Program-made: the position numbers and the translations under genes | Shown here: piece after piece, positions 33,313-41,232 of the stretch | How positions within the stretch are numbered: position 1 is the first letter of the stretch | How the letters are laid out: every line of letters begins with the position of its first letter | From: Solitalea koreensis | Lineage (GTDB): Bacteria; Bacteroidota; Bacteroidia; Sphingobacteriales; Sphingobacteriaceae | Reading direction: 5' to 3' | Length of the DNA: 41,320 nucleotides | NCBI RefSeq assembly: GCF_900182575.1 | Contig: NZ_FXSZ01000015.1 | Coordinates: 1 to 41,320, forward strand | Notes under the pieces: generated by a model | What the model was told of the DNA's origin: nothing | What the model saw: only the letters and a program-made list of their open reading frames with translations | Databases searched by the model: none

Positions 33313-33867
33313 CTACTGTAATGCTTTCTGTATTTGCTCATAAACTATTGCTTCTGATTCTGGATTAGCTGCATTTTTATTTACTATTTTACCATCCTTT
33401 CCAACAATTAAATACCGAGGAATTGTTATTTTCTCAGTAGTACTTGTTTTTATTCTGCTCCATAAATCTTCATAGAAATCTTTATTTACTTCGAGATGAT
33501 ATCCTTCTAAATTATTTTTCTTGATTAATGCTTTCCATTTTGTCTGATGGTCAATTCTAAATTTATTGTTATACGAAATATAGAGATACGCAATTGGTTC
33601 AGCCCTGAAGTGTGTTTTTAGAGACTTTGCATAAGGAAACTGTTTGATGCATTCTCCACACCAACTTGCCCAAATATCTACATAGACCACCTTGCCTTTG
33701 AATTCAGGACTTTTTAAAACCTCCTCAATGTTTTTCGAAGCTAAGGAATGATCAAGAAAATGAATTTTTTTATTGCCTGAGTAATTGAATATGCGATAAG
33801 TAGAATAGCCCACCGAGCAGACTATTACTAGAATTAATAAACTTAATATCAGTTTCTTTTTTCTCAT
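33313..33867 (-). CDS. Thioredoxin-like, membrane-anchored TlpA/ResA-type protein
   Basis: A 184-residue protein with an N-terminal membrane anchor (about 6-24) and a periplasmic thioredoxin-fold domain. The redox site is WASWCGEC with C70 and C73; the cis-proline segment is TIPRYLIV. This is the TlpA/ResA layout, used to reduce or exchange disulphides outside the cytoplasm, for example during cytochrome c assembly. No cytochrome genes are adjacent. The ATG at 33867 is preferred over 33885 because it begins the basic MRKKK stretch before the anchor. No terminator or promoter box is clear. Confidence 0.85.
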   Translation of the reverse strand: MRKKKLILSLLILVIVCSVGYSTYRIFNYSGNKKIHFLDHSLASKNIEEVLKSPEFKGKVVYVDIWASWCGECIKQFPYAKSLKTHFRAEPIAYLYISYNNKFRIDHQTKWKALIKKNNLEGYHLEVNKDFYEDLWSRIKTSTTEKITIPRYLIVGKDGKIVNKNAANPESEAIVYEQIQKALQ

Positions 33868-34022
33868 CGGGTGCAACCTAAACAATTTCAGCTTCTATAC
33901 CCGCAAGCATTATTCCATTAAAATTGTTAATAGGAGAGTATAGTTTCATATCGCTACAAGAAAATTAATCTGTTTATATGGATAAATGAAAGGATTTTAG
34001 TCAACAGGGAAGATAATTATCT

Positions 34023-34078
34023 ACCAATAAAGGGCATCTCAATAGATGGCCTTTATTGGTTTGTACTTTTATTTTGGA
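34023..34078 (+). terminator. Orphan terminator just before the DUF922 gene
   Basis: ACCAATAAAGG (34023-34033) pairs perfectly with CCTTTATTGGT (34050-34060), with CATCT/AGATG inside, giving a long stem, followed by TTGTACTTTTATTTT. It is oriented on the plus strand, but no plus-strand gene lies upstream: the neighbour (33313-33867) runs the other way. It ends either an unseen small RNA from about 33890-34060 or a leader that controls the gene at 34095. Confidence 0.75.
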
Positions 34079-34094
34079 TAAATTAATTCATTGA

Positions 34095-34700
34095 ATGAAA
34101 ATACTCTTAATAGGTTTGTTAATATCTATTGGCCTTCCTATATATGGGCAGAATACAAAGAGTGAGTTAAAAGCAAAGACTATTAAGCTTGAAGTTTTTG
34201 TGAATAATTCTAAAAAAGAGGTAGGTGATACTGTTTTTTATTCATTTGACAGACCGCTGAGTTGGAACGATTTTTCAGGGAAATCCAGATCTCAAAATAA
34301 TAACGCTGCAATGTCCTTTACAGGGTTTGGTTACCAAGCGCGGATTTCTTCAAGGGAAGACACACTACGGATAAGAATTGAAATTATGGTTTATTTTCAG
34401 AAATCAGCCTCATGGGTGCTTTCTGGTTATCATACTGATTATGTTTTGGCCCATGAACAATTGCATTTTGACATTGCCAGAATTGCAGCTGAAAACTTTA
34501 AAAATAAATTGAAAGTCAGGGAAGATTTTAACTATCAAGATGCGGATAGTATAATGCAATATGAATATTTGGAAGCCTATAGAGAAATGAATAAGCTTCA
34601 GGATGCATACGATACAGAAACCCGGCATGGGCTTGATAAAGAAGCACAAGCTAAATGGCAGAAGAAGGTAAAAGCAGAAGTATTTGGTATTTTACAATAA
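34095..34700 (+). CDS. DUF922-like secreted zinc-peptidase-type protein
   Basis: A 201-residue secreted protein with a signal peptide (cut near residue 19, IYG-Q). The core (about 55-140) begins with PLSWNDFSG and contains AHEQLHFDIA, in which H120, E121 and H124 form an HExxH zinc-peptidase motif. This matches the DUF922 family, where the HExxHxxI helix suggests a metalloprotease, but no activity has been shown. The C-terminal part is charged and helical. Its start lies about 17 bases after the T-stretch of the orphan terminator, so expression could depend on read-through. A terminator shared with fabI follows directly. Confidence 0.78.
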   Translation: MKILLIGLLISIGLPIYGQNTKSELKAKTIKLEVFVNNSKKEVGDTVFYSFDRPLSWNDFSGKSRSQNNNAAMSFTGFGYQARISSREDTLRIRIEIMVYFQKSASWVLSGYHTDYVLAHEQLHFDIARIAAENFKNKLKVREDFNYQDADSIMQYEYLEAYREMNKLQDAYDTETRHGLDKEAQAKWQKKVKAEVFGILQ

Positions 34701-34731
34701 ATAAGGCTTCCAGATATCCTGAAAGCCTTAT
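34701..34731. terminator. Terminator between convergent DUF922 gene and fabI
   Basis: ATAAGGCTT (34701-34709) pairs with AAGCCTTAT (34723-34731), with CAG/CTG closing the inner loop after one mismatch, followed by TTATTG on the plus strand. The T-run is weak in both directions. Confidence 0.65.
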
Positions 34732-34767
34732 TTATTGTATTCGTGTCTTTACTCTTGGTCTTGAATC

Positions 34768-35583
34768 TTATTCAACGCCTAATTTAGCCATCACTTCATT
34801 ACTTACTCCAGTTGAGGAGTATCCACCATCATGGAATAAGTTCTGCATCGTTACCATACGCGTTAAATCAGAGAATAAGGTAATACAGTAATCAGCACAT
34901 GATTCAGCATCGGCATTACCCAAAGGAGCAATTGAATTTGCGAAATCATAAAAATCACCAAAACCTTTTATACCAGTTCCGGCAGTTGTTTTGGTTGGCG
35001 ATTGTGATACAGTGTTAATACGTACTTTTTTCTCTAATCCGTAATGATATCCAAAGCTACGCGCAATTGATTCTAACATTGCTTTGATATCAGCCATATC
35101 TGTGTAAAACGGATAGGTACGCTGAGCTGCCATATAGGTAAGAGCAACAACGCTTCCCCATTCGTTAATCGCATCTAATTTCTTAGCTACGCTCAACATT
35201 TTGTGTAATGACATTGCTGATACGTCAATACCTTTCATGAAATAATCGTAGTTAGATTCTGTATATGGAACGTTTTTGCGAATGTTAACACTCATTCCGA
35301 TTGAATGAAGTACAAAATCAATTTTGCCGCCCAATATTTCTTGAGCTTGAGTAAATAGATTAGTTAATTCATCAACATTGGTAGCATCAGCCGGTATAAT
35401 CTGCGAATTTGTTTTTTCTGCCAATACTTTAATTTCGCCCATGCGCATCGCGATAGGTGCATTGGTTAAAACAAATGTAGCACCTTCTTCATGCGCTTTC
35501 TCAGCTACCTTCCAAGCAATTGAGTTTTCGTCTAATGCGCCTGTAATGATACCGCGTTTACCTTTTAATAAATTGTATCCCAT
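34768..35583 (-). CDS. fabI: Enoyl-[acyl-carrier-protein] reductase FabI
   Basis: A 271-residue NADH-dependent SDR enzyme that performs the last reduction of each fatty-acid elongation round. The FabI active-site pattern Y-x9-Y-x6-K is Y150, Y160 and K167 (TYMAAQRTYPFYTDMADIK). The nucleotide-binding start GIITGALDENSIAW (11-24) and the segment RINTVSQSPTKTTAGTGI (about 194-211), which covers the substrate loop, are typical. It stands alone rather than in a fatty-acid operon. Together with the acyl-ACP desaturase at the left end it serves membrane lipid synthesis, though the genes are far apart. A TAnnTTTG box lies upstream. Confidence 0.95.
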   Translation of the reverse strand: MGYNLLKGKRGIITGALDENSIAWKVAEKAHEEGATFVLTNAPIAMRMGEIKVLAEKTNSQIIPADATNVDELTNLFTQAQEILGGKIDFVLHSIGMSVNIRKNVPYTESNYDYFMKGIDVSAMSLHKMLSVAKKLDAINEWGSVVALTYMAAQRTYPFYTDMADIKAMLESIARSFGYHYGLEKKVRINTVSQSPTKTTAGTGIKGFGDFYDFANSIAPLGNADAESCADYCITLFSDLTRMVTMQNLFHDGGYSSTGVSNEVMAKLGVE

Positions 35584-35613
35584 GTGTATAAACTATTTAT
35601 GGTTTTTTCGACT

Positions 35614-35621
35614 CAAATATA
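35614..35621 (-). promoter_or_regulatory. Candidate -7 box for fabI
   Basis: Minus-strand TATATTTG matches TAnnTTTG, about 30 bases before the ATG. No TTG at the usual -33 spacing. Confidence 0.4.
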
Positions 35622-35726
35622 TGCTTATTATTTGGTTTAAGTGAGGCTGAAATTTAAACTCAGTACTGGCTGGTTTTTAATTTTTTGGTTTTCAAATAAT
35701 TGGACTTTTATTCGATATTACTTGCC

Positions 35727-35760
35727 AAAAAAGATTCGGTTTTTGACCCGAATCTTTTTT
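35727..35760. terminator. Terminator downstream of recN
   Basis: AAAAAAGATTCGG (35727-35739) pairs perfectly with CCGAATCTTTTTT (35748-35760) around an 8-base loop. The T-run on the minus strand ends the coaBC-porD-recN operon, about 40 bases after the recN stop codon. Confidence 0.9.
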
Positions 35761-35798
35761 ACACAGTTTTTATATACTCCGGTTAAACTCTATTAGAT

Positions 35799-37463
35799 TT
35801 AATTAGTTAGCAACAATTCCTTAGCGTTGAGAATCGCATTCTCTCCAGGGTTTTCACCACTTAACATTGTAGCAATTTCCCGAACGCGTTCGTCTTCATT
35901 AAGCTTACGTACACCTGTTGATGTTTGACCATTTTTATTTTCCTTATAAACAAAGAAATGCGTCTGTCCTTTGCTTGCAATTTGGGGGAGGTGAGTAATG
36001 GTTATTACCTGCATGTTTTCAGCATATTTGTGCATTACGTTCCCTACTTTTCTAGCCACTTCTCCCGAAACACCAGTATCAATTTCGTCGAAAACGATTG
36101 TTGGCAAAGCACTATATTGAGCTGAAAGGCCTTTAATAGCCAGCATCAAACGGGATAGTTCACCTCCTGAAGCTGCCTTACTTAAATCGATCGGTTGATA
36201 TCCTTGATTTGCAGAAAACAGGAAACGAATTTGATCGATGCCTGTTTGCGTGAATTGATCTTCGGGCAATAAAGTATTATCAATTTTGAATACAGCATTT
36301 GGCATTCCCACTTCTTTTAATAAAAAGGTGACTTCTTTTTCAACCTCGTCAATTGCTTTGTTTCTATTCTTAGAAATGTTTACAGCAACGACTGAAAGTT
36401 CTTTTGCGAGCTGACCTATTTGAATTTTTAATTGCTCAATTTCTTCATCCAGGTTATTGAATAAATTGAGTTTTGTGCCGAGTTCATTCATTAAGGCAAT
36501 CAATTCCGGAATTGAACCTAAACGATGTTTTTGCTGAAGACGATAAATAAGATCCAGGCGCTCATTAACTTCAGTTAAGCGGGAAGGATTCACAATTGTG
36601 TTTTCTGCCAACTGTTCCACTTCACCTGAAAGATCTTTTAATTCAATTTGAGCACTTTTTAATCGTTCTCCAATAGCATTTAATTGATCATTTAATTTTT
36701 CAAGAGATGCAACTACACTGATGGCTTCTTTTAGCTGAACTATAATAGGCGCTTCGCCTTCGTTTAATAAATAATGGGCATGGTTTAAGTTGCGTTTTAT
36801 TTCTTCAGCATGAGATAAAGTTTGTTGTTCTTGCTCCAAATCATGCTGTTCATCATCAATTAACTTGGCTGATTCGAGTTCATTATATTGAAATTGTATG
36901 TAGTCTGTTTCAGCTTTTCCGGAATTGCTTTGTTCAATAAACTCTTCAAGTTTTACCTTGAGTTTACGATACTGTTTAAATTTCTGTTTGTACTCCAGGA
37001 GCAGTTCCGCATGTTGAGCGAAACCATCAACTACAAATAATTGAAATGCGGCAGAGTTTATCTGAAGGGTCTGGTGCTGAGAGTGAATATCGATCAGCTT
37101 TTCACCTAATTCTCTTAATAACGTAAGATTTACTGGCGTATCGTTAACAAAAGCTCTCGAACGACCATCGGTTGTAATCTCCCTACGGATAATAGTATTT
37201 GGGTCGTAATCGATATCGTTTTCACGAAAGAATTCTTTAAGCTCGTATTTTCCTATTTTGAATGAGCCCTCAATAACGCATTTTTCTTCTTGTCGGAAGA
37301 GTGCTTTCGTATCAGCACGCTCTCCCAGAATTAAACCTAATGCGCCTAAAATAATAGATTTACCAGCTCCTGTTTCTCCTGTGATAATTGTTAAATTATC
37401 AGAAAATGAAATATCGAGCTGATCAATAATTGCGTAGTTTTTAATGGAAAGTCTATATATCAC
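35799..37463 (-). CDS. recN: DNA repair protein RecN
   Basis: A 554-residue SMC-like ATPase that acts early in repair of double-strand breaks. The N-terminal head has Walker A GETGAGKS (29-36) and the segment ALGLILGERAD; two coiled-coil arms span about 150-370; the C-terminal head has the signature LSKAASGGELSRLMLAIKG (with SGGE), Walker B IVFDEIDTGVSG and ITHLPQIA. The length is the family norm. It is the last gene of an apparent coaBC-porD-recN operon, 43 bp after porD. No LexA-type box is seen in front, which fits membership in a housekeeping operon. Confidence 0.95.
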   Translation of the reverse strand: MIYRLSIKNYAIIDQLDISFSDNLTIITGETGAGKSIILGALGLILGERADTKALFRQEEKCVIEGSFKIGKYELKEFFRENDIDYDPNTIIRREITTDGRSRAFVNDTPVNLTLLRELGEKLIDIHSQHQTLQINSAAFQLFVVDGFAQHAELLLEYKQKFKQYRKLKVKLEEFIEQSNSGKAETDYIQFQYNELESAKLIDDEQHDLEQEQQTLSHAEEIKRNLNHAHYLLNEGEAPIIVQLKEAISVVASLEKLNDQLNAIGERLKSAQIELKDLSGEVEQLAENTIVNPSRLTEVNERLDLIYRLQQKHRLGSIPELIALMNELGTKLNLFNNLDEEIEQLKIQIGQLAKELSVVAVNISKNRNKAIDEVEKEVTFLLKEVGMPNAVFKIDNTLLPEDQFTQTGIDQIRFLFSANQGYQPIDLSKAASGGELSRLMLAIKGLSAQYSALPTIVFDEIDTGVSGEVARKVGNVMHKYAENMQVITITHLPQIASKGQTHFFVYKENKNGQTSTGVRKLNEDERVREIATMLSGENPGENAILNAKELLLTN

Positions 37464-37506
37464 AATTATTCAGTATAAAGTTTGTTGTTATAATATAAAA
37501 TGATGA

Positions 37507-38415
37507 TTATTTAGCCGCTGCAACCTGTTCGTATTTATTAGAATTAGCCGGATCTATTGTTTTAAGAATTGGCAAAACTTTTAAACGTTGTGTAGGATCA
37601 GCTTTTTGAAGAATATTCGCTATTTCATCTGATTTTGCAGTGAAGAAAACAATGAAGAAATATCCTGTCGGCCGCTCATTGTAAGCCCTTTCTATGGTAG
37701 TTAAAGAAGTCAGAAGGTCTGTACGTCCTTTATCAATATTCGAATAAAACAAATCTAATCCACGACGATGATAGGTATAGCTCATGTCGCGGACAGGTTT
37801 AAAAGTATTATTTAGCAGATTTTCGGCTAGCCAGTAACGGTTTTTATTACTCTCAAAAGCCTTCCATCCGGCATAAATAGAGTTTTGAGCATTATTTACT
37901 ACGTTTTGTGCTTTGTTGAAATAAGATGTGCCTCCCTCTAATGCAAACGTATCATAGTCAAGTCCAACGATTACATTCGCGTAGTAAGTAAGTAAAAGAG
38001 CCAGATTGCTATTATTGTTACCACTTTCATTGTACTCCAACGATTGCATTTCTTGGTAATTAAAATTCCAGTCTTTATCATTAATATTCAAAACAGGAGT
38101 ATTGTAAGAAGCTCCAAAAACCGGACGAGATGATTGAATTTGAGCTGTAGCCTCGAACTTTGAGTTGCCATCCCAGTTGCTCACATTAAGGGTTATGCTG
38201 GCTTCAATTTTTTCTTGTGGTTGGATGTTATCAATAGCCCATTTTCTGTTATTTAGAAAATCCTGTATTTGTTTTTCCAATGCCTTGAAAATGCGTTCAT
38301 CACTGGTTTGTATCTGCGGATGCACAACTGAAACTCTGCAATAAAGATCTTGAGCAATTGCACTCAAGGTAAAACCAAGAAGAGTAATTGCAACAAATAG
38401 TAGTCTTTTAGCCAT
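37507..38415 (-). CDS. porD: Type IX secretion protein PorD (DUF4835)
   Basis: A 302-residue secreted protein with a signal peptide (cut near residue 21, AIA-Q). The start after the signal, LYCRVSVVHPQIQTSDERIF, and the later YYANVIVGLDYDTFALEGG and AFESNKNRYWLAENLLN are typical of DUF4835/PorD, a component needed for the Bacteroidota type IX secretion system. Its exact place in the machine is not settled. The start codon overlaps the end of coaBC by 8 bases, so the two are translationally coupled. The link with coaBC and recN is a conserved chromosomal arrangement in Bacteroidota rather than a functional one. Other porins or PorV/PorU genes are not in the window. Confidence 0.88.
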   Translation of the reverse strand: MAKRLLFVAITLLGFTLSAIAQDLYCRVSVVHPQIQTSDERIFKALEKQIQDFLNNRKWAIDNIQPQEKIEASITLNVSNWDGNSKFEATAQIQSSRPVFGASYNTPVLNINDKDWNFNYQEMQSLEYNESGNNNSNLALLLTYYANVIVGLDYDTFALEGGTSYFNKAQNVVNNAQNSIYAGWKAFESNKNRYWLAENLLNNTFKPVRDMSYTYHRRGLDLFYSNIDKGRTDLLTSLTTIERAYNERPTGYFFIVFFTAKSDEIANILQKADPTQRLKVLPILKTIDPANSNKYEQVAAAK

Positions 38416-39610
38416 GGATAATCGATATTACTTTATTTACAATGTCGTGTGCAACTTCGGCTTTTGATTTTAGATCATACTCTTCAATCTTCTCATCTTT
38501 ATCAATGATCGTGATTTTATTAGTGTCAGTTTTAAAACCTGCTCCTTTGTCGTTCAGCGAATTTAGAATAATAAAGTCTAAATTCTTCTTCTTGAGTTTG
38601 ATTTTTGCGTTTTCAATCTCATTATTGGTTTCTAATGCAAAACCGATCAACAATTGCCCATTTTCTTTCATTTTGCCTAAGTCCGCAAGAATGTCTCGGG
38701 TTTTGGTTAACTCAAGATTAAAGGAATCATCCGACTTTTTAATTTTTTGCTGGGCTGGTTGAGTTGGTTTATAATCGGCTACGGCTGCGCTTAATATCGC
38801 CGCATCGACTGTATTAAAAAATGAAACAGCTTGGGTATACATTTCTTCTGCTGAAGTAACCGCTATTGTTTTTATGTTTTTATGTTCAGCTTTAAGTGAT
38901 GTCGGTCCAGTTACCAATATTACATCTGCACCTCGTTTGGCCACATCCTCAGCAATAGCAAATCCCATTTTGCCTGTTGAATGATTTCCAATGAAGCGTA
39001 CTGGATCAATGGCTTCATAGGTTGGGCCCGCTGTTATTAAAATTTTTTTACCAGTTAATTGTTGTTGTACAGATATCGAATTAATAAGTAAGTTTAAAAT
39101 ATCTTCAGGCTCAGCCATTCGGCCTTCTCCAACCAAGCCACTTGCCAATTCGCCCGAGGTCGGTTTAATTAAATGGTTGCCGTAAGATTGTAAGTGATGA
39201 ACATTGTTTTGGGTCGACTTATGTTTCCACATATCCAGATCCATTGCAGGGGCAAAATAAATTGGACACTTGGCTGAAAGATAAGTTGCCGTTAGGAGGT
39301 TATCACAAATGCCATTCGCAAATTTGGCAATGGTGTTTGCACTTGCCGGTGCAATCACAAACAAATCTGCCCAAAGGCCCAATTCAACATGATTGGTCCA
39401 TTCTCCATTTTCATTTTTAACAAATGAAATATTTACAGGGTTCTTTGAAAGGGTGGATAGGGTTAGAGGAGTAATGAAGTCTGTGGCACTGTCCGACATG
39501 ATCACCTTAACATTTGCTCCTGCTTTAATAAGAAGACGCGTAAGTTCAGCCGCTTTATAGGCTGCAATACTACCGCAAATTCCAAGTAGTATGTTTTTAT
39601 TATTGAGCAT
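38408..39610 (-). CDS. coaBC: Bifunctional phosphopantothenoylcysteine decarboxylase / phosphopantothenate-cysteine ligase CoaBC
   Basis: A 400-residue enzyme for two steps of coenzyme A synthesis: joining cysteine to phosphopantothenate (CoaB) and decarboxylating the product with FMN (CoaC). The N-terminal CoaC part starts GICGSIAAYKAAEL and has the active His H74 (TNHVELG). The usual PxMNxxMW reads PAMDLDMW (D124), and the usual catalytic Cys position in the A-C-G segment reads LASGLVGEGRM with S157. Both changes look like a lineage trait rather than damage. The CoaB part starts ILITAGPTYEAIDPVRFIGN and has AAVADYKP. It heads the coaBC-porD-recN operon, after a terminator and a TAnnTTTG box. 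Confidence 0.94.
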   Translation of the reverse strand: MLNNKNILLGICGSIAAYKAAELTRLLIKAGANVKVIMSDSATDFITPLTLSTLSKNPVNISFVKNENGEWTNHVELGLWADLFVIAPASANTIAKFANGICDNLLTATYLSAKCPIYFAPAMDLDMWKHKSTQNNVHHLQSYGNHLIKPTSGELASGLVGEGRMAEPEDILNLLINSISVQQQLTGKKILITAGPTYEAIDPVRFIGNHSTGKMGFAIAEDVAKRGADVILVTGPTSLKAEHKNIKTIAVTSAEEMYTQAVSFFNTVDAAILSAAVADYKPTQPAQQKIKKSDDSFNLELTKTRDILADLGKMKENGQLLIGFALETNNEIENAKIKLKKKNLDFIILNSLNDKGAGFKTDTNKITIIDKDEKIEEYDLKSKAEVAHDIVNKVISIIHG

Positions 39611-39632
39611 TTGGTGCAGATTACTTTTAAAA

Positions 39633-39640
39633 CAAAGGTA
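39633..39640 (-). promoter_or_regulatory. Candidate -7 box for the coaBC-porD-recN operon
   Basis: Minus-strand TACCTTTG is a full match to TAnnTTTG (identical to that of the radical SAM gene), 22 bases before the coaBC ATG. The -33 element is not clear. It sits just after the rpoZ terminator, as expected for a new transcript. Confidence 0.5.
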
Positions 39641-39670
39641 TTACTTTTTGCTTTATGTGATCTACCTATA

Positions 39671-39709
39671 AAACAAAACGGTTGGACATATAGGCCAACC
39701 GTTTTGTTT
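39671..39709 (-). terminator. Terminator of the bamD-rpoZ transcript
   Basis: AAACAAAACGGTTGG (39671-39685) pairs perfectly over 15 bp with CCAACCGTTTTGTTT (39695-39709) around a 9-base loop. On the minus strand the stem ends in GTTTTGTTT. It starts 3 bases after the rpoZ stop codon. Confidence 0.88.
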
Positions 39710-39712
39710 AAG

Positions 39713-40036
39713 TTAATTTTCTTTGTTTGGATTTCTGAAATATACCTTGTCTTCCAGAAATTCCTGAGTTGCGATTAGCGTTGGCTTTGGCATACGCTCG
39801 TAATATTTTGAGATCTCGATCTGCTCTCTGTTTTCAAACACTTCTTCTAAATTGTCATTAGAAGTAGCAAACTCTGAAAGCTTATTACCTAGTTCTTCTT
39901 TTAAAGCAGCAGAGATCTGATTAGCTCTCTTAGCAATTACTACAACACTTTCATAGATGTTTTCAGTATGGGTATCCAACTGTCTAACGTCTCTGGTTAC
40001 GGTTGTGCTAGCTACATTACTTTTAGTGTTAGGCAT
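39713..40036 (-). CDS. rpoZ: DNA-directed RNA polymerase omega subunit (Bacteroidota type)
   Basis: A 107-residue cytoplasmic protein. The segment DTHTENIYESVVVIAKRANQ (about 21-40), followed by ISAALKEELG, matches the helix pair of the omega/Rpb6 fold, in which IYE...AKRANQI contacts the beta-prime subunit. The C-terminal half (EQIEISKYYERMPKPTLIATQEFLEDKVYFR) is the extension usual in Bacteroidota. Omega helps assemble RNA polymerase and may help sense ppGpp. It lies 25 bp after bamD in the same transcript and directly before a strong terminator. The position between bamD and coaBC supports the call, since this order recurs in the phylum. Confidence 0.85.
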   Translation of the reverse strand: MPNTKSNVASTTVTRDVRQLDTHTENIYESVVVIAKRANQISAALKEELGNKLSEFATSNDNLEEVFENREQIEISKYYERMPKPTLIATQEFLEDKVYFRNPNKEN

Positions 40037-40061
40037 ACTATATATTTATTTTTGTATTTAA

Positions 40062-40970
40062 TTACTGATGATTTAATTGACTAACTGCTTGCGCAGATTG
40101 ATTATGTTTTTGAATAATGGCCAATTCCTTATTTGAATTTTCTACAATTTCTTTGGCATCTTTTGCAAACTTGCTTTCAGGAAATGTTTCGGTAAAAGAT
40201 GCATAAGCATCAACTGTATTATTATAGCGTTCTTCCTGTTTAATCTCTATCGAGTTTTTCGCATATAAATAATTGCTTTTTATAATTAGAAACTCGATTT
40301 CTTCTCTGTATTTAGTATCAGGATAATCACGCAATGAATTTTTAAATGCAATTATCGCTGATTTATAATCTCCAATAGTCAGATATAGTTTGGCGTTTTG
40401 AAATGATTTTGATTCAAGTTTACCCCTTAATCTATCAATCATCTTATTGCAATCTTCAATTCTAGATGAATTAGGGTAAAGCTCAACAAACAGCTGAATC
40501 GCTTCTAATGCCTTGTAAGTATTGGCTTGGTCAAGAGAATATGAAGAGGGGGACTCCTCGTATAAACATTTTGCAGCCATAAAACGAGCTTCTTCAGCAT
40601 ACTTACCAGTAGGGAACTCATCTGCCAAATTTTTAAACAAGAAACGAGCTTCCAGCAAGTCTGTACCTAAATAATAGGTACTGTAAGCAAGTCCATAAGA
40701 AACATCTTCAGCTTTAGATGTACCTTTATAAGGAGTCAATAATGATTCATATAAATCATGCGAGCGTTGGAAATAATTAAAGCTTCCGCCTTTTTTATTT
40801 TTCACCAACTCACGGCCTTTGTTAAAGTACTCAACAGCCTTTTCATACTTTATTAAGCTATCAGGACTTTCTTTTAACTTTTCATACGAACTCTTACAGC
40901 CTCCAGCAAGTACAATTGCCAAAGCACCAATTATGTATTTACGTTTAGTATCCACGTTTTTAAACATCAT
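40062..40970 (-). CDS. bamD: Outer-membrane protein assembly factor BamD
   Basis: A 302-residue lipoprotein of the BAM complex, which inserts beta-barrel proteins into the outer membrane together with BamA. The signal ends in LAGGC (Cys25). Tetratricopeptide-like helical repeats follow: SYGLAYSTYYLGTDLLEARFLFKNLADEFP-type pairs, then FVELYPNSSRIEDCN, FKNSLRDYPDTKYREE and FTETFPESKFAKDAK, each with the FPxSxxA-like turn of the family. Two ATGs stand in a row (40970 and 40967). A near-perfect promoter lies so close that transcription should begin at about these codons, so the message may be leaderless and the second ATG may be used. It heads a two-gene transcript with rpoZ. Confidence 0.9.
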   Translation of the reverse strand: MMFKNVDTKRKYIIGALAIVLAGGCKSSYEKLKESPDSLIKYEKAVEYFNKGRELVKNKKGGSFNYFQRSHDLYESLLTPYKGTSKAEDVSYGLAYSTYYLGTDLLEARFLFKNLADEFPTGKYAEEARFMAAKCLYEESPSSYSLDQANTYKALEAIQLFVELYPNSSRIEDCNKMIDRLRGKLESKSFQNAKLYLTIGDYKSAIIAFKNSLRDYPDTKYREEIEFLIIKSNYLYAKNSIEIKQEERYNNTVDAYASFTETFPESKFAKDAKEIVENSNKELAIIQKHNQSAQAVSQLNHQ

Positions 40971-40971
40971 G

Positions 40972-41001
40972 CAAAGATATGGTTTAATTTGATTAAATCA
41001 A
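40972..41001 (-). promoter_or_regulatory. Promoter of bamD-rpoZ
   Basis: On the minus strand TTG (41001-40999), 19 bases, then TATCTTTG (40979-40972): a full match to the Bacteroidota TTG-N19-TAnnTTTG pattern and the best in the window. The -7 box ends one base before the ATGATG pair of bamD. Confidence 0.75.
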
Positions 41002-41232
41002 TGTAATAATCTGCTAGTATAAGTTAAATGAATACATAAAACGAATACTTTATTCTGAAATTGCATGGTTGTAATTATTGTGATATTATATTGTGTACTA
41101 AATGTTATATATATGGTAAAATTCATCTCTTCACTATAGACTAATTAAGGTACATGTTTATTCGGAATGTAATGTCGTTAGTATAATATAACAAGGAGCA
41201 GTAAACGTTACTAATAGAGTTGTCAATCTAAG
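41002..41232. other. AT-rich intergenic region, nothing recognised
   Basis: About 230 bp of AT-rich DNA upstream of the bamD promoter. No gene, tRNA or strong hairpin is seen. Confidence 0.5.
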
